IMG/VR virus record: IMGVR_UViG_3300025395_000005
Location: 1 to 33,012 of that record
Length of the DNA stretch: 33,012 nucleotides
Reading direction: 5' to 3' (one strand)
Origin: a virus
This document shows positions 1 through 6,294 of this stretch, one piece after another (positions within the stretch are counted from its first letter, which is position 1; every line of letters starts with the position of its first letter). The position numbers were made by a program, and so were the translations under genes. The notes beneath the pieces were generated by a model that did no database searches, was not told the DNA's origin, and saw nothing but the letters and a program-made list of their open reading frames with translations.

Positions 1-127
1 AAAATCACGACACCAGATCCACCGGAACCTCCTGTATTCCCTCCGTTTCCTCCTCCACCTCCTCCAGTATTAGCTGTTCCTGATATTCCAACAGCAGGAA
101 AAGTGCTAGCACCTGCACCACCTCCAC
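1..127. repeat. Terminal direct repeat, left copy (circular contig overlap)
   Basis: Bases 1-127 are identical, base for base, to 32886-33012. The repeat lies inside the polyglycine gene, whose reading frame continues seamlessly across the join. An exact 127-base overlap is what a de Bruijn assembler with k=127 leaves on a circular molecule, so I read this as a closed circle of 32,885 bp and not a biological terminal repeat. A true terminal redundancy of that length cannot be excluded from the sequence alone. Confidence 0.95.
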
Positions 128-722
128 CTAAACCACCTGTTCCTCCAAAGGATAAACCTGCACCACCTCCACCTCCACCATAGTATGTTGCTGTTCCGGT
201 AATTGAATTTGATATGCCGACACCACCATTGCCAGCCACCCCACTTTTTCCTACGTAGTAAGAGCTTTGTCCTACTGCACCTGCACCACCTCCACCTCCA
301 CCGTGTCCACCCGCTCCTCCGTTATCAGATGCTCCACCATTATAGCCTTGTCCAGATGTACCTTTACCACCACCTCCACTCTGACCACCTCCTCCTCCTG
401 ATCCTCCATTTCCTGCTGTTTGACCCATAGAATTTCCATAACCACCTTTTCCGCCACCAATTGCGGTTAACGAAAATGCTGTGCTATTACTTCCGTTGGT
501 ATTAAATGCTCCACCTCCACCGATTGTAATAGAATAAGTTGTTCCAGGAGACAAAGTAACAGTTCCAGACAAAACACCACCCCCGCCACCTCCACCGGAA
601 TATAAATTTCCGACATATCCGCCTCCACCACCTCCAGCTACGATAAGGTAGGATGCCGAATATGTGGTGGCAGCGGATACGCTATCTCCAAACAATCCAT
701 TGCTTCCGATGATTAGAGGCAT
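1..722 (-). CDS. Polyglycine-rich adhesin-like tail protein (N-terminal part; continues at 32762-32885)
   Basis: The gene starts at ATG 722 and runs off the window start; joined across the circle it ends at TAA 32762-32764, giving 281 residues. It opens MPLIIGSNGLFG, followed by the hydrophobic strand SASYLIVAGGGGGG. A long body of Gly runs makes Gly over a third of the protein. It closes with GGSGVVILSVPT and a short non-glycine C-terminus. The 'YLIVAGGGG...GGSGVVI' frame is typical of phage glycine-rich domain proteins. Some relatives, such as the adhesins of T4-like phages, fold as polyglycine-II helix sandwiches with receptor-binding loops (family knowledge). A receptor-binding role is inference. 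The start overlaps the previous stop as TAATG. It is AT-richer than the head genes. Confidence 0.85.
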   Translation of the reverse strand, partial: MPLIIGSNGLFGDSVSAATTYSASYLIVAGGGGGGYVGNLYSGGGGGGGVLSGTVTLSPGTTYSITIGGGGAFNTNGSNSTAFSLTAIGGGKGGYGNSMGQTAGNGGSGGGGGQSGGGGKGTSGQGYNGGASDNGGAGGHGGGGGGAGAVGQSSYYVGKSGVAGNGGVGISNSITGTATYYGGGGGGAGLSFGGTGGLGGGGAGASTFPAVGISGTANTGGGGGGNGGNTGGSGGSGVVI

Positions 723-2275
723 TATGCGTAATCCATGTTGATCAGGATTGCACCCGAGACGACTGCCGTGGCGTCGTTATCCGCGATGCCCGTGGACACC
801 CGGAATGCCAAGCCTGTGCCAAATGCAACACCCTGAGGACCAAAGTTGCTCACCGTTCCAGCCAGGTTCGCCGCAGTGGAGTTCGCGGGAATCGGGATGA
901 CCTTGATTGGCGTGTCGGAGCTGGTTGGACCAGACGCCTTGTTGTAGAGTTTCAAATAAGCGGCAGTCGAACTGTTGTTGCTGACCTGGATCCCGTACAG
1001 CGTTGCTGCACTGGCTTTGACCGAGGTCGAATCCTGGTTGGAAGCCCCAGTCGGGTGGTAGAAGTAAGCGGTCGCACCGCCCGAGGTCGCAGTCGTGCTG
1101 GTTACGGCGCCAATCGTGTTGGATCCTGCGGCGAGGCCCGGGAGAGACGCAAGGCTGACCGGTTGGGTTGCCTGATAGAAAGTTCCGGTAACAGCAAGAG
1201 AACTGTTTGTGATGTTCGCCTGAATCTTGCCCGCAGACACTGCCCCCGCAATAGTGGCCAGATTGCCACCAGTTTCCACCGCTAGAAGACTGGTATTGAG
1301 ATTTGTCCCGGCGTTTGCAGTGATTGTTCCGCTGACTGGTTGGGTTGTCTGATAAAAAGTTCCTGTAACTGGGATAGAACTGTTCGTGATGTTTGCCTGA
1401 ACTTTGCCAGCCGTAACCGCACCGGCCAACGTAGCCAGATTGCCCGACTCCTGTGCCGCTCCCGTAGGCAAAGGCAACGAGCTGGCTGAAACCGGTTGAG
1501 TTGTTTGCCAAAAAGTACCCGTTACCGGAACTGTATTTCCTACATTCACCGATCCCGAAACCGTCAGTGTGCCTGATATTTTGGAATAAATGCCCGACAG
1601 CCATCCCAGCACCCCAGACCCTCCCGTAGGCTGGCTGATACCTGTGCCGCCTGCTCCCTGAGCTGTCGCGATTGTCGCTAGATTGCCTGTTTCTTGAGCT
1701 GCTCCCGATGGCAAAGGCACTGTAGCAGCAGGATCAAGCCCAACCGTCATCAACGGGACATCAGGAGCAGAGCTTACAATAACCGCAACATTAACAGACC
1801 CTGACCCAACCAGAGCACTCGTTAGCCTGGTTCGAAACTGCGGGAAGCCAGCAACATTGAACTGATAGCAATTATTACCACCATTCAGGTTGTAATTTGT
1901 GGCCGTTCCATAGTTGCTAATTAAACCCCCTTTAATTGCAATCCATGAAGTTCCGTCGTAAACTTCAAAAGCCGTATTCCCGCCCGTTACGGTACCGCTG
2001 ACGATATGCGATACTATCACTGTATCATAACCGGAAGTCGCAACAGTTACCGCAGAGTTTACGTTAGTAGAAGAGTTAATAGTCAGATTGACAGGAGCCT
2101 GATAGTCATCCTGAATATATAGCCCGTTACCCTGCCTGACTGGACTGCTCGATCCTGTAGGACCCTGATCGAGTTTACTGTATCCTACATCCTGCCCAAT
2201 CGCTGGAGCTGTGCCAGTCCCAATTAAATCGCTGGCAATGCTTTTACCTGATCCCGGAGTCACGGAAATAGTCAT
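722..2275 (-). CDS. Repeat-containing virion structural protein (tail fibre or decoration type)
   Basis: This 517-residue protein is rich in Ser, Thr, Gly, Ala and Val, with no membrane segment or catalytic motif. A repeated module occupies roughly residues 190-410: 'LPLPTGAAQE(S/T)GNLAT', 'AGAV(T/S)AGK(V/I)QANITNSS', then 'VTGTF(Y/W)QTTQPVS'. The third element occurs three times and the second twice. Such VTGTF...QPVS repeats are common in unnamed phage structural proteins that bind or decorate the particle (family knowledge). The start ATG 2275 has a GAGGA ribosome site 8 bases upstream. It follows two other small virion-type genes and overlaps the polyglycine gene by TAATG, so it probably belongs to the same surface or adsorption module. 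The exact role is unknown. Confidence 0.8.
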   Translation of the reverse strand: MTISVTPGSGKSIASDLIGTGTAPAIGQDVGYSKLDQGPTGSSSPVRQGNGLYIQDDYQAPVNLTINSSTNVNSAVTVATSGYDTVIVSHIVSGTVTGGNTAFEVYDGTSWIAIKGGLISNYGTATNYNLNGGNNCYQFNVAGFPQFRTRLTSALVGSGSVNVAVIVSSAPDVPLMTVGLDPAATVPLPSGAAQETGNLATIATAQGAGGTGISQPTGGSGVLGWLSGIYSKISGTLTVSGSVNVGNTVPVTGTFWQTTQPVSASSLPLPTGAAQESGNLATLAGAVTAGKVQANITNSSIPVTGTFYQTTQPVSGTITANAGTNLNTSLLAVETGGNLATIAGAVSAGKIQANITNSSLAVTGTFYQATQPVSLASLPGLAAGSNTIGAVTSTTATSGGATAYFYHPTGASNQDSTSVKASAATLYGIQVSNNSSTAAYLKLYNKASGPTSSDTPIKVIPIPANSTAANLAGTVSNFGPQGVAFGTGLAFRVSTGIADNDATAVVSGAILINMDYA

Positions 2276-2285
2276 TTATGATTCC

Positions 2286-2423
2286 TCACCTGGCATAGGT
2301 CAAAAACATAAAAAAGCCCGGCCCCATCGGCTGACCGATTAAACCAGAACCGCCGCCACCACCGCCGGAAACGTTTCGCGATTGGCAAACATAAACGACG
2401 GAAATATTTAACGCTATTTGCAT
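2286..2423 (-). CDS. Small glycine-rich virion-type protein, 45 aa
   Basis: The gene starts at ATG 2423, which overlaps the previous stop as TAATG, and encodes 45 residues. It begins MQIALNISVVYVCQ, has a run of six glycines (SGGGGGGSG) and ends GPGFFMFLTYAR. A longer reading in the same frame would begin at 2510, but it overlaps the upstream gene by 88 bases, and the TAATG junction marks 2423 as the real start. The protein lies in a string of structural genes, so a small particle-associated protein is likely. I do not recognise a named family. Confidence 0.6.
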   Translation of the reverse strand: MQIALNISVVYVCQSRNVSGGGGGGSGLIGQPMGPGFFMFLTYAR

Positions 2424-2692
2424 TAGTACCAATTCACGATATTTGTTGCCGTTGTTCCAGTAGCCAGCACGCGAGCAGCCCGGATCGGCAAAATCATGCC
2501 AGCTGGACAAGTGTAAGTGACATTTGCCTGACCGCTGGCAGGTGTTACAACAATATTACCTGCACCACCGATAAACAGGGCCCGGCTAACATAAGCTAGA
2601 TCCGCCGTGTCTGATGGGGTTACTGAGACCTGATTATCAGCAGGCCCCATCATACCCTCAGTTGTACCTGATTGCTGATCTATTGCTGGCAT
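2423..2692 (-). CDS. Small phage virion protein of the 'PSDTADL..SRALFIGGAGN' type, 89 aa
   Basis: The 89-residue protein shows a pattern I recognise from many tailed phages: 'VTPSDTADLAYVSRALFIGGAGNIVV' followed by 'CPAGMILPIRAARVLATGTTATNIV'. These proteins are unnamed but lie among structural genes, often near tail-fibre or capsid-decoration genes, and are probably all-beta. The start ATG 2692 overlaps the HNH stop as TAATG, and the stop overlaps the next start in the same way, so translation is coupled through this cluster. No enzymatic motif is visible. A structural role is inferred from context and from family recurrence. Confidence 0.7.
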   Translation of the reverse strand: MPAIDQQSGTTEGMMGPADNQVSVTPSDTADLAYVSRALFIGGAGNIVVTPASGQANVTYTCPAGMILPIRAARVLATGTTATNIVNWY

Positions 2693-3045
2693 TATCTTTT
2701 CCCCTTTTCAGCCTGAGTCTTTTTGCTGTGACAGCTATGGCATAGAGCCTGAAGATTCTCTTCAACATCCTTACCGCCTCTTTTTTTGGGTAGGATGTGA
2801 TCTACATCAATACTTGGCTTTTTCCCACATAACCGGCAGATCGGTTCTCTGTGGAGGATCAATAGTCTAAGCTTTCGCCACGTAGCCCCGTAGCCACGTT
2901 CGTGGCTCGAAGCCCTAAATTTTTTCTTTGCCCGGATCCTTTTCACTTTTTTGAGAAAAGGTTTATGTACTTGCAGTTTTTCAGGCATATCGAAATAATA
3001 CAGATCAGCTATCACGATAGGATTGAGGATTGATTGTTCTGTCAC
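2692..3045 (-). CDS. HNH endonuclease
   Basis: This is a compact phage HNH nuclease of up to 117 residues. After a basic N-terminal stretch (KKVKRIRAKKKF) comes 'RGYGATWRKLR', then the zinc-binding pair CRLC and CHSC around the catalytic 'DVDHILP...RGGKDVEENLQALC' core, with the His-Asn-His set DH, N and H. Such nucleases cooperate with the terminase in DNA packaging in several HK97-like phages (family knowledge). Here the gene is several genes away from terminase, so either a packaging or a free-standing nuclease role is possible. The longest start is a GTG at 3045 overlapping the upstream gene by 41 bases; ATG 2988 (MPEKLQ) is the alternative, and neither has a good ribosome site. Confidence 0.85.
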   Translation of the reverse strand: MTEQSILNPIVIADLYYFDMPEKLQVHKPFLKKVKRIRAKKKFRASSHERGYGATWRKLRLLILHREPICRLCGKKPSIDVDHILPKKRGGKDVEENLQALCHSCHSKKTQAEKGKR

Positions 3046-3301
3046 CAGGCTTGAATAAAGACTGCCCTGCCTGGGCCCGCCGGCAGAGAGCCATCATTTT
3101 TGATCGGCTGCCTGGCAAGGCTTGGCTGGTTCGTTTGCTCGCCGGTAGCTCCCGATAGAGCTCGGGGAGTAGGTGAGCACAGATCTGGGCCCAGTCCCGA
3201 GGTGAAAGCTCCAGATCGAGATCAGCCAGGCTGTCCAACCTTCGTTCCAACAGATCGAGGATAGTATCTGGGATTTTTATGATCAGACCTCCTGATCGCA
3301 T
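3005..3301 (-). CDS. Hypothetical protein, 98 aa
   Basis: I do not recognise this protein. It is helical and charged (TILDLLERRLDSLADLDLEL), with a basic C-terminal half (ASKRTSQALPGSRSK) and no cysteine pair or membrane segment. It sits between RusA and the HNH nuclease and overlaps both (19 and 41 bases), consistent with a packed operon. The start is unclear: ATG 3301 has no visible ribosome site, whereas a perfect AGGAGG lies inside the gene seven bases before an ATA codon that would begin IKIPDTILDLL. Confidence 0.6.
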   Translation of the reverse strand: MRSGGLIIKIPDTILDLLERRLDSLADLDLELSPRDWAQICAHLLPELYRELPASKRTSQALPGSRSKMMALCRRAQAGQSLFKPGDRTINPQSYRDS

Positions 3302-3708
3302 GGGATCAGATAGACCGTCATCTTAACATCTCGCTGCCCAGGGTGAGCTGGCAGGAGCATGGAGCAGCATCCTGGAATATGCCTGCAATTGTCTTCCCTG
3401 ATCAGCCCTTTATTTTTTACCCAGTCCTGGACAGGTTTCAGGAGGTTATCCATATCTCTTTGAGGATTCCAACCTATCGCCTCCCTGACAGCGATCAGCA
3501 GAAAATGGGGTCCTTTAACCTGGCTGGCTTTACCTATGGCTAAACTGAAACTCATGTTGGCCAGTTTGATCCATTGTCGGTATTCCCGGGATTTAAGGGA
3601 TCGCCCATTAACCGACCTGTAACAGCGATTTATGGAAGGAGGAAGAGGAAGCTCGAAATCTGTTATACCTATATGCGATTTTAAAAAAGAATATAAACCC
3701 TGTAACAT
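3283..3708 (-). CDS. rusA: RusA-family Holliday junction resolvase
   Basis: The gene encodes 141 residues from ATG 3708, chosen because AGGGGG lies four bases upstream; an in-frame ATG at 3723 has no such site. The N-terminal 'LPLPPSINRCYR' is the usual RusA opening. The acidic active-site block is present at residues 84-106: R-D-M-D-N-L-L-K-P-V-Q-D-W...I-R-E-D-N, matching the D-x-D-N-x-x-K-x-x-x-D...(D/E)D signature whose aspartates bind Mg2+ in E. coli RusA. The enzyme acts as a dimer that cuts four-way junctions. In phages it resolves recombination intermediates and branches before packaging, which fits the annealing-type recombination genes upstream. Confidence 0.92.
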   Translation of the reverse strand: MLQGLYSFLKSHIGITDFELPLPPSINRCYRSVNGRSLKSREYRQWIKLANMSFSLAIGKASQVKGPHFLLIAVREAIGWNPQRDMDNLLKPVQDWVKNKGLIREDNCRHIPGCCSMLLPAHPGQRDVKMTVYLIPCDQEV

Positions 3709-3875
3709 GATTCCCCCTGGCAAAAAAAGGGAAATCTCAGCTACTTACTTTTTATGCGAAATGTTTTCTTGTGTCATGCTATTTCCATCCATTTTGCGTA
3801 GCTGTTGCCAACTCGCAGAATCCTAAGCGACGCCTCCATATATCATATTTTTCGACTGACCCACCACGCGCGAGA

Positions 3876-4103
3876 TCAGATCAGCCAGCCCCGGTAGAGG
3901 CTGGCTGCATTTCTACCTTGATCCCTTTGCGCTGAGAGCCCCTCAGCGAGGGCGATTTCTGCCAGTTGGCAAGTGTGATAAGTTTTAAAACCCGTTTCTT
4001 TTTTCGCATAATAGGAACTACACGGAATTAGCTTCCATATGGTGGTTTCAATCCATTTCAAATCCTCTAAAACTCTGGTATCCATTTGTTGGAAACTAAA
4101 CAT
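3876..4103 (-). CDS. Hypothetical small protein, up to 75 aa
   Basis: I do not recognise this protein. The reading from 4103 gives MFSFQQMDTRVLEDLKWIE and ends with ASLYRGWLI; the in-frame ATG 4085 (MDTRVLEDL) is an equally good start because neither has a clear ribosome site. It contains the helical stretch CQLAEIALAEGLSAQ and three cysteines that do not form CxxC pairs. It overlaps the preceding gene by 19-37 bases. The 167 bases between it and rusA hold only very short open frames. Confidence 0.5.
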   Translation of the reverse strand: MFSFQQMDTRVLEDLKWIETTIWKLIPCSSYYAKKETGFKTYHTCQLAEIALAEGLSAQRDQGRNAASLYRGWLI

Positions 4104-4273
4104 TCAATCGTGTAACTGATTTGGTATCTCAACAGCATTCCTTCCGGTTTATACGGATCTGCTTTTGACCACAGTTCCAAAAGCAGGTCAACCGGCATCG
4201 ACCTAAGAACCTGGTAAATATAATTCATTGCTTCACCAGACACATTGTTGGGATTGTAATTAACGTTTGTCAT
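4067..4273 (-). CDS. Hypothetical small protein, 68 aa
   Basis: I do not recognise this protein. It starts at ATG 4273 with AGGA five bases upstream, and that ATG overlaps the stop of the preceding (damaged) frame as ATGA. It is predicted helical, with 'MNYIYQVLRSMPVDLLLELWSKADP' in the middle, and ends CLVSNKWIPEF. The coding strand is AT-rich compared with the head genes, like the rest of 3.7-4.6 kb. The good ribosome site and coupled start make it a real gene. Confidence 0.6.
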   Translation of the reverse strand: MTNVNYNPNNVSGEAMNYIYQVLRSMPVDLLLELWSKADPYKPEGMLLRYQISYTIECLVSNKWIPEF

Positions 4274-4437
4274 TTTATCCTGGTTTTTTGTTTTGTAAGT
4301 CTATCCAGCAAAGCACATAGAAAAGCTGCACCATAACATTTTGTGCATAGTAAAGCTTCAAATGGTACTGCGGGAAATACAACAGTTTAAAGCGATTAAA
4401 AAGCAAAAGTTTCTTTGCAAAACTCGCATTTGGTCAA
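4270..4437 (-). pseudogene. Broken zinc-ribbon-like small gene (CxxC...CxxC with two stops)
   Basis: One minus frame reads TKCEFCKETFAF, then hits TAA (just after Phe) and a second TAA three codons later. It then continues TVVFPAVPFEALLCTKCYGA...LLDRLTKQKTRIK to a TGA that overlaps the next start codon as ATGA. The two CxxC pairs (CEFC, CTKC) and the coupled stop suggest an original four-cysteine zinc-binding gene. No ATG, GTG or TTG follows the second stop until late in the frame. TAA is an ordinary stop elsewhere in this genome, so readthrough by recoding is unlikely. The call rests on frame appearance only. Confidence 0.35.
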
Positions 4438-4441
4438 TTTT

Positions 4442-4543
4442 TCAGGGTGTTACGGTATACGGATTCGGTATTTTGACTACACGCCCAACCCAATCTTTTG
4501 TTACAGTTTGCACGAAAACAACATCGCCTAATTTAAGATCCAC
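4442..4543 (-). CDS. Short protein, 33 aa, probably a truncated version of a small phage family
   Basis: A GTG start at 4543, with AGGGGG six bases upstream, opens MDLKLGDVVFVQTVTKDWVG and ends IPNPYTVTP at TGA 4442-4444. The beta-strand pattern 'LGDVVFVQTVTKDWVGRVV' looks like genuine coding sequence and resembles small phage and planctomycete proteins that normally continue for another 30 or more residues. Here the frame stops and a -1 shift would run into the CEFC frame that follows. It is either a short gene or the 5' half of a gene broken by a frameshift. Confidence 0.4.
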   Translation of the reverse strand: MDLKLGDVVFVQTVTKDWVGRVVKIPNPYTVTP

Positions 4544-4602
4544 CCCTCACCCCCTCACTTGCTAACGAGACGCTGGCCCCGGTTGCCATGGCAGGCCTGG
4601 TA

Positions 4603-5196
4603 TTACTGTAGGATCAACCATCTATCCACTTCCTCCCAACAGGCATCAAAAATTTCCCCGCCTTCAGTATCCCAACGATCACCATAAAAATGGACTATTT
4701 GAGGCTCCCGGCTAGTCTCAGCTACCACATAGGTATCATGCTGCACCTGTGGTACAGATCCTCCCTTAGCTGGTCCCGGTTGCCATGGTAGTTGCTGGTG
4801 GGTGTCGGACATATTTGTCTCCTTTACTTCAAGATTAACCATCGATCTACAAGTTTCGGGTCCACCCTGCCAAGAGATGCTATCGCTGAAAGCATCGTCC
4901 GGCACTGGATCAGGTTTGCCTTCGCCGCGATAAAAAAAACGGCAAACCTTTTTCTTTGGTGTCGCATCCTGCGGAGGCTGTGGCGGTGTCGTATAGCTTG
5001 AGCCGCCTTGCGGTGGTTTCTTGCCGCCGGAGCCACGACGAGTTTTTAAATTTGCGAACACTCCGGCAGTATCAACCAACTTTTTCGCCCGCTCCCAATT
5101 TTCGCACTTGCTGCAGTGCTTTGCATGACAAAAACAGGAAGGGACCAGCGTGTAAAGGGCGTCAGCCATTTCCGCGATTAGTTCAGTTGGTGTCAC
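4603..5196 (-). CDS. Hypothetical protein, 197 aa; possibly two genes fused or frameshifted
   Basis: I do not recognise a family. Residues 1-40 contain four cysteines and histidines in 'CFCHAKHCSKCENW', a probable metal-binding site. A Gly/Pro-rich linker (about 55-80) follows, then KKVCRFFYRGEGKP and a second, acidic half. An internal ATG at 4812 has a textbook AAAGGAG site and would start a 69-aa protein, MSDTHQQLPWQPGPAKGGS...VDRWLILQ. In another frame the DNA just before it reads ...VDPKLVDRWLILK-stop, nearly the same ending. So this open frame may be two tandem genes that share an end, merged by a frameshift. It overlaps the sigma-factor stop by 14 bases. Confidence 0.5.
   Translation of the reverse strand: MTPTELIAEMADALYTLVPSCFCHAKHCSKCENWERAKKLVDTAGVFANLKTRRGSGGKKPPQGGSSYTTPPQPPQDATPKKKVCRFFYRGEGKPDPVPDDAFSDSISWQGGPETCRSMVNLEVKETNMSDTHQQLPWQPGPAKGGSVPQVQHDTYVVAETSREPQIVHFYGDRWDTEGGEIFDACWEEVDRWLILQ
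4810..4825 (-). promoter_or_regulatory. Strong internal ribosome binding site for a 69-aa start at 4812
   Basis: On the minus strand AAAGGAG (4825-4819) stands six bases before ATG 4812-4810. It is one of the best ribosome sites in the block, yet it lies inside the longer open frame starting at 5196. This supports separate translation of 4603-4812. Confidence 0.55.
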
Positions 5197-5770
5197 GTGA
5201 TACCTTAACCTTTCCTTCGAGCCTGTTTTTCAACATACTTTTCCCCTGTTCATAAATCTGCCTTACCCTCTCCTTACTTATTCTGTATCGTTTTTTAATC
5301 TCATCCAGGGTGTAGCCTGTCGATCTTAAAAGCAGGATTTCCCTCATTCTTTTGTCTGGTAAAGATTCGATAGCTTTGACCATTAGAACGATTATTTCTT
5401 TTGTTTGAATTATCTCTATTGGATCATTTTCTATTGGTAAATCAAAATTGCCCTCGGACAAAGAAACGATTTCTTCTTTACGAACCGATTCTGAAAGTTT
5501 AACTATGTGTTTTTTTTTATATTGTTCCATCCAACCCCAGTTTAGATTCCGGTATACCCAGGTTGATAGTTTTGTTCCATGTGGCCCCTTTTCGACCCAG
5601 CTCCTAATCGCCTGAAGGTATTTCAACGACAGATCAGACATGATTTCATCAAGGCCCTGATAAAGGTTAAATCGCCTTTTCCTTTTCGCCGCCCAGGAGC
5701 CCAGCAAGTAAATCTTGCTCTCTTGCAGCTCTCTGATTTCCTGTTCCTGGCCCTTTTTCTTTTTTGTCAT
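5183..5770 (-). CDS. Phage sigma-70-family RNA polymerase sigma factor
   Basis: The 195-residue protein has an N-terminal charged tail (MTKKKKGQEQEIREL) and a region-2-like part at about 40-90 ('LSLKYLQAIRSWV...WVYRNLNWGW'). Region 4 is clear at about 132-186: 'AIESLPDKRMREILLLRS', then a helix-turn-helix 'GYTLDEIKKRYRISKERVRQI' with the terminal basic KNRL. ECF-like sigma factors of about this size bind core polymerase through region 2 and the -35 element through region 4. A phage factor at the end of the replication block would be expected to switch host polymerase to late promoters (inference). ATG 5770 has AGGATGA just upstream. The gene overlaps the previous one by 104 bases in another frame, which is unusual. 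Confidence 0.82.
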   Translation of the reverse strand: MTKKKKGQEQEIRELQESKIYLLGSWAAKRKRRFNLYQGLDEIMSDLSLKYLQAIRSWVEKGPHGTKLSTWVYRNLNWGWMEQYKKKHIVKLSESVRKEEIVSLSEGNFDLPIENDPIEIIQTKEIIVLMVKAIESLPDKRMREILLLRSTGYTLDEIKKRYRISKERVRQIYEQGKSMLKNRLEGKVKVSRDTN

Positions 5771-6089
5771 GATTCATCCTGCCACTGGTCCACCTTTTAA
5801 ACTCCTCAACTGTCACTGCCACCCGTTTTCCGAAAACATCCACCAGCCAGAGCCCCTGCCCTTCCAGCTCTCTCGCATAGTCCGGCACAGGCCCAACCGG
5901 TCTGGTATTCCACTCCTGCTCCTCCTGCTCCTCCTGGAGCCTCTGGAGCAGTTCGCTTCGATATTCGAAAATAAGATCAGATAATGATTGATCGATTATC
6001 CTTTTGGTCCGGATCTGATCGCCTTCGTGATAGACATCAATTCCAGAGGACCGGAGAGCAGACAACAAAAGGAATGGGGTAAATTTCAT
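5667..6089 (-). CDS. TubC-N-like small protein, 140 aa
   Basis: The start ATG 6089 is chosen for its GAGGA site; the frame is open further upstream, but there it runs through the noncoding iteron region. Residues 1-55 (KFTPFLLLSALRSSGIDVYH, EGDQIRTKR, then SDLIFEYRSELLQRLQ) match the pattern of TubC N-terminal docking-domain-like proteins found beside phage and plasmid primases: an 'LL..L...GI.v...GD.lr' strand-helix unit followed by 'L...R.ELL..L'. A Gln/Glu-rich linker and 'GLWLVDVFGKRVAVTVEEF' follow. Its role near replication genes is not known. The C-terminal 35 residues are read through DNA that also encodes the sigma-factor start. Confidence 0.6.
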   Translation of the reverse strand: MKFTPFLLLSALRSSGIDVYHEGDQIRTKRIIDQSLSDLIFEYRSELLQRLQEEQEEQEWNTRPVGPVPDYARELEGQGLWLVDVFGKRVAVTVEEFKRWTSGRMNHDKKEKGPGTGNQRAAREQDLLAGLLGGEKEKAI

Positions 6090-6104
6090 TTCTTGGATTC
6101 CTCG

Positions 6105-6286
6105 ACAGTGCAACTGTGGCAAGAGTTTTTCACCAGGGCTTGTTTGCACCCTTGCACGGTTGCACCGCCTTGAAAAGTAAGGGTTTAAGATTTTTTTCAA
6201 CATTGCACTATGACTCATTAAAATTCGTGGTGCATAGTGCAGCAGTGCATTAGGGGTATAGGTAATGGACCTTGGGACCTTGCACC
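6105..6286. repeat. TGCAC iteron cluster, candidate replication origin
   Basis: The noncoding gap between the primase-helicase gene and the next gene holds nine TGCA tetramers in about 175 bp. Most sit in TTGCAC or its complement GTGCAA: 6044-type spacing is not seen, but three direct TTGCAC copies lie at exact 8-bp steps (starts 6144, 6152, 6160), with others at 6203 and 6280 and the reverse form at 6108. A further group, GTGCA, TAGTGCA and CAGTGCA, lies at 6230-6249. Arms TGCACTATG (6204-6212) and CATAGTGCA (6233-6241) form a perfect inverted repeat. Iterons next to a primase-helicase gene are the usual layout of a theta-type phage origin. An operator array is the alternative. Confidence 0.5.
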
Positions 6287-6294
6287 ACCAATTT

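Noticed and set aside
203-460. Short open frames on both strands within the first 500 bases
   Set aside because: They are low-complexity shadows (His/Leu- or Glu/Val-rich) of the polyglycine gene, which reads continuously through the region.
777-1604. 275-codon minus frame inside the 517-aa protein gene
   Set aside because: It is the alternate frame of a repeated region; the repeats keep it open. The 517-aa frame has the ribosome site, coupling and protein-like sequence.
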